Below, in pieces: positions 60,001-64,000 of a stretch of 64,000 nucleotides of DNA. How positions within the stretch are numbered: position 1 is the stretch's first letter; each line of letters begins with the position of its first letter. Both the position numbers and the translations under genes were made by a program. The notes below the pieces were generated by a model. That model did not search any database. It was not told the DNA's origin and saw only the letters and a list, made by a program, of their open reading frames with translations. Source of the stretch: Setophaga petechia (Eukaryota > Chordata > Aves > Passeriformes > Parulidae); the NCBI GenBank assembly GCA_024362935.1, contig JANCRA010000017.1, forward strand, positions 310,001-374,000. The letters are read 5' to 3'.

Positions 60001-62486
60001 ATGGAATTTGTTTAGTGAGCAGGAAGGTTTTCTCCTTGCGAGACATAGTGAAAAAGCTATTTGCTTAGATGTAGGTGACAAGAAACACTTACGGCAGTGC
60101 ACTGATAAGCTAATTGCTACACAGCACTGGGATTTTGTAAGCAGCTTGCAAAGTGATAGAAAACAGTACTTTCTCACTCTCTTGCCTTTCAATTCACATT
60201 AATACTTGAAAGGAAGGCGTCTTAGACAACTTTCTTTTTCTTGCTGCAAAACACTCTGCAGCCCTCTGTGCAACTCCTAGAACAGGATAGGAGATGTTTA
60301 GTGAGCAGGAAGGTTTTCTCCTTGCGAGACATAGTGAAAAAGCTATTTGCTTAGATGTAGGTGTCAAGAAACACTTACTGCAGTGCACTGACAGGTCAAT
60401 TGCTACACAGCACTGAGAATGTGTAAGCAGCTTGTCAAGTGATAGAAAACAGTACCTTTCCACTGTCTTGCCTTTTCCATTCACATTAACACTTGAAAGA
60501 AAGGCGTCTTAGACAACTTTTTTTTTCTTGTTGCGAAACACTCTGCAGCCCTCTGTGCAACTTCTAGAACACGATAGGAGATGTTTCGTGAGCAGAAAAG
60601 TTTTCTCCTTGCTAGACATAGTGAAAAAGGTATTTACTTAGATGTAGATGTCAAGAAACGCTTACTGCAGTGCACTAAAAAGCAAATTGCTACAGTGCAC
60701 TGGGATTGTGTAAGCAGCTTGCAAAGTGATAGAAAACAGTACCTTTCCCACTCTCTTGCCTTTCCATTCACATTAATACTTGAAAGGAAGGCGTCTTAGG
60801 CAACTTTCTTTATCTTGTTGCAAAACACTCTGCAGCCCTCTCTGCAACCTCTAGAACACGATAGGAGATGTTTAGTGAGCAGGAAGGTTTTCTCCTTGCG
60901 AGACATAGTGAAAAAGCTATTTGCTTAGATGTAGGTGACAAGAAACACTTCCTGCAGTGCACTGAAAAGCTAATTGCAACACAACACTGGGATTGTGTAA
61001 GCAGCTTGCAAAAGGATAGAAAACAGTACCTTTCCACTCTCCTGTCTTTTCCATTTGCATTGCTTTTCGAATGGAACGAGATTTGGAGAACTTGGTTTGG
61101 CTTCTTGCAAAAAACTCCGCACACCTCCGCGCAACTTCTAGAACATGATAGGAGATGGTTACAGAGCAGGCACATTTTCTCTGAGCGAGACATAGTGAAA
61201 AAGCTTTTTGCTTAGATGTAGGTGACCACAGGCACTTACTGCAGTACCCTGGAAAGCTAATCGTAGCACAACACTGGGATTGTGTGTCCAGCTTGCAAAG
61301 TGATAGAAACACTACCTTTCCACTGTCCTGCATTTTCCCTTTCGAGGAACATTCGAATGGAAGGCGTTTTGGACAAGTTTCTTTTTCTTCTTGCAGAACA
61401 CTCTGCAGACCTGCGTGCAACCTCTAGAACACGATGGGAGATGTTTCCTGAACAGGCACACAGTTTCTCCCTGCGCGATATACTGAAAAGGCTATTTGCT
61501 TCGAGGTTGGAAACAAGAGGCACTTACTCCAGTGCACTGCAAAGGTAATCGCTGTAGAACACTGGCATTTTGTAAGCAGATTGCAAACTCAAAGAAAACA
61601 GTACCTTTCCAGTCTCCTGCCTTTTCCATTGCCCATAACATTTAAAAGGAAATCGTTTTGGAGAACTTTCTCTTTCTTGTTGCAGAACACTCCACTGAAA
61701 CGTGTGCAAACTCTAGTCGGAATAGGAGATGTTTTCTGAGCAGGCACAGTTTCTCCTTGCGAGACATAGTGAAAAAGCTATTTGCTTAGATGTAGGTGAC
61801 AAGAGACACTATCTACAGTGCACTGCAAAGCTAATCGAAGCACAACACTGGGATTGTGTAAGCAGCTTGCAAAGTGATAGAAAACAGTACCTTTCCACTC
61901 TCTTGCCTTTCCATTTACATTAATACTTGAAAGGAAGGCGTCTCAGACAACTTTCTTTTTCTTGTTGCAAAACACTCTGCAGCCCTCTGTGCAACCCCTA
62001 GAACACGATAGGAGATGTTTCGTGAGCAGAAACGTTTTCTCCTTGCGAGACATAGTGAAAAAGCTATTTACTTAGATGTAGGTGTCAAGAAACGCTTACT
62101 GCAGTGCACTGAAAAGCAAATTGCTACAGAGCACTGGGATTGTGTAAGCAGCTTGCAAAGTGATAGAAAACAGTACCTTTCCCACTCTCTTGCCTTTCCG
62201 TTCACATTAATACTTGAAAGGAAGGCGTCTTAGACAACTTTCTTTTTCTTGTTGCAAAACACTCTGCAGCCCTCTGTGCAACCCCTAGAACACGATAGGA
62301 GATGTTTGTGAGCAGAAACGTTTTCTCCTTGCGAGACATAGTGAAAAAGCTATTTGCTTAGATGCAGGTAACAAGAAACACTTACTGCAGTGAAGTGAGA
62401 AATTAATTGTTACACAGCACTGGGATTGTGTAAGCAGCTTGCAAAGTGATAGAAAACAGTACCTTTCCACTCTCTTGCCTTTCCAT
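51027..62486. repeat. Super-repeat copy 3 (11,460 bp)
   Basis: This copy matches 35,274 to about 46.57 kb at a constant offset of 15,753 bp, until homology switches near 62,330. Its length equals 40 monomers, or twice the 20-monomer block. Confidence 0.8.
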
Positions 62487-64000
62487 TCACATTAATACTT
62501 TAAAGGAAGGCGTCTCAGACAACTTTCTTTTTCTTGCTGCAAAACACTCTGCAGACCTCTGTGCAACTTCTAGAACAGGATAGGAGATGTTTAGTGAGCA
62601 GGAAGGTTTTCTCCTTGGGAGACATAGTGAAAAAGCTATTTGCTTAGATGTAGGTGTCAAGAAACACTTACTGCAGTGCACTGACAGGGCAATTGCTACA
62701 CAGCACTGAGATTGTGTAAGCAGCTTGTCAAGTGATAGAAAACAGTACTTTCCCACTCTCTTGCCTTTTCCATTCACATTAATACTTGAAAGAAAGGCGT
62801 CTTAGACAACTTTTTTTTTCTTGTTGCGAAACATTCTGCAGCCCTCTGTGCAACTTCTAGAACACGATAGGAGATGTTTCGTGAGCAGAAACGTTTTCTC
62901 CTTGCGAGACATAGTGAAAAAGCTATTTACTTAGATGTAGGTGTCAAGAAACGCTTACTGCAGTGCACTGAAAAGCAAATTGCTACAGAGCACTGGGATT
63001 GTGTAAGCAGCTTGCAAAGTGATAGAAAACAGTACCTTTCCCACTCTCTTGCCTTTCCATTCACATTAATACTTGAAAGGAAGGCGTCTTAGACAAATTT
63101 TTTATCTTGTTGCAAAACACTCTGCAGCCCTCTGTGCAACCTCAAGAACACGATAGGAGATGTTTAGTGAGCAGGAAGGTTTTCTCCTTGCGAGACATAG
63201 TGAAAAAGCTATTTGCTTAGATGTAGGTGACAAGAAACACTTCCTGCAGTGCACTGAAAAGCTAAGTGCTACACAACACTGGGATTGTGTAAGCAGCTTG
63301 CAAAAGGATAGAAAACAGTACCTTTCCACTCTCCTGCCTTTTCCATTTGCATTGCTTTTCGAATGGAACGAGATTTGGAGAACTTGGTTTGGCTTCTTGC
63401 AAAAAACTCCGCACACCTCCGCGCAACTTCTAGAACATGATAGGAGATGGTTACAGAGCAGGCACATTTTCTCTGAGCGAGACATAGTGAAAAAGCTTTT
63501 TGCTTAGATTTAGGTGACCACAGGCACTTACTGCAGTGCCCTGGAAAGCTAATCGTAGCACAACACTGGGATTGTGTGTCCAGCTTGCAAAGTGATAGAA
63601 ACACTACCTTTCCACTGTCCTGCATTTTCCCTTTCGAGGAACATTCGAATGGAAGGCGTTTTGGACAAGTTTCTTTTTCTTCTTGCAGAACACTCTGCAG
63701 ACCTGCGTGCAACCTCTGGAACACGATGGGAGATGTTTCCTGAACAGGCACACAGTTTCTCCCTGCGTGATATACTGAAAAGGCTATTTGCTTCGAGGTT
63801 GGAAAGAAGAGGCACTTACTCCAGTGCACTGCAAAGGTAATCGCTGTAGAACACTGGCATTTTGTAAGCAGATTGCAAACTCAGAGAAAACAGTACCTTT
63901 CCACTCTCCTGCCTTTTCCATTGCCAATAACATTTAAAAGGAAGTCGTTTTGGACAACTTTCTCTTTCTTGTTGCAGAACACTCCACTGAAACGTGTGCA
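62487..64000. repeat. Super-repeat copy 4 (partial, runs off the window)
   Basis: From about 62,330 to the window end the sequence repeats 50,870-52,540 at an offset of 11,460 bp (62,874 to 51,414; 63,160 to 51,700; 63,574 to 52,114). Confidence 0.8.

Larger units (their letters stand above)
12535..64000. repeat. 286-bp tandem satellite array (about 180 monomers)
   Basis: The array is 51.5 kb of uninterrupted head-to-tail monomers and continues beyond the window. Recurrence of landmark motifs such as TGAAAAAGCTATTTGCTTAG every 285-287 bp sets the unit length (for example, monomer starts at 13,913, 14,199, 14,774, 15,060, 15,918 and 16,204). Monomers carry a CTGCAGCCCTCTGTGCAAC block, a CAGTGCACTG palindrome, a pyrimidine tract ending in CTTGTTGCA and a GATAGAAAACAGTAC block. 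Small indels distinguish subtypes (TTTCGTGAGC, TTTGTGAGC, TTTCTTAGC). Long open frames occur on both strands but shift between monomers, because 286 is not a multiple of three. I do not recognise the family among satellites I know. Confidence 0.95.

Noticed and set aside
12535..64000. Recurrent 64-aa plus-strand and 89-aa minus-strand open frames as a protein-coding gene family
   Set aside because: They overlap on opposite strands in the same monomer, change frame between monomers, and differ in start, length and sequence with monomer subtype. No domain or codon signature is visible.
12535..64000. CRISPR array
   Set aside because: The repeats are about 286-bp contiguous monomers without short direct repeats separated by unique spacers, and the context is eukaryotic.

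Overview
The window is vertebrate nuclear DNA, most likely from a bird (inference). The reasons are a very GC-rich, compact gene with a 254-bp intron, CpG-rich exons beside AT-rich spacers, and a tandem-satellite landscape. No prokaryotic genes or operons are visible. A heterochromatic, possibly sex-linked or pericentromeric location is plausible, but the sequence does not prove it.

Left part (1-12,535): two closely related copies of a heat shock factor (HSF5-like) gene lie on the minus strand, about 10.7 kb apart. Copy A occupies 81-1501 and its 3' exons fall outside the window. Copy B occupies 10,741-12,182, with a probable further exon at 9172-9292. Each has a 1000-bp first exon encoding the HSF DNA-binding domain followed by an Arg/Pro-rich tandem-repeat region, then a 254-bp intron, then a second exon of 167 bp (A) or 188 bp (B). 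The duplicated blocks 1-1884 and 10,661-12,535 align with only two visible gaps: a 21-bp exon-2 insertion in B, and 12 versus 6 copies of a GGCTC pentamer upstream of the start. Between them lies about 8.8 kb of spacer with a T-rich low-complexity tract, AT-rich blocks with a (TA)n run, a perfect 20-bp palindrome, a diverged duplicated segment about 1.47 kb apart, and one unassigned open frame.

Right part (12,535-64,000): the 5' flank of copy B stops abruptly at 12,535 and gives way to 51.5 kb of uninterrupted tandem satellite that runs off the window end. The monomer is about 286 bp, giving about 180 monomers, all in one orientation. The array is organised at several nested scales: an 8-monomer higher-order repeat of 2285 bp (about 15,950-23,110), a 20-monomer repeat of 5729 bp (38.4-49.9 kb and again from 54 kb), and a super-repeat whose landmark recurs at 23,532, 35,274, 51,027 and 62,487 (spacings 11,742, 15,753 and 11,460 bp). 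The many open frames in the array look like by-products of a stop-poor monomer and are not annotated as genes.

The most notable combination is an HSF-family gene pair abutting a large satellite in which many monomers carry a perfect dimeric heat-shock element core (TTCTAGAA). Any functional link is inference.
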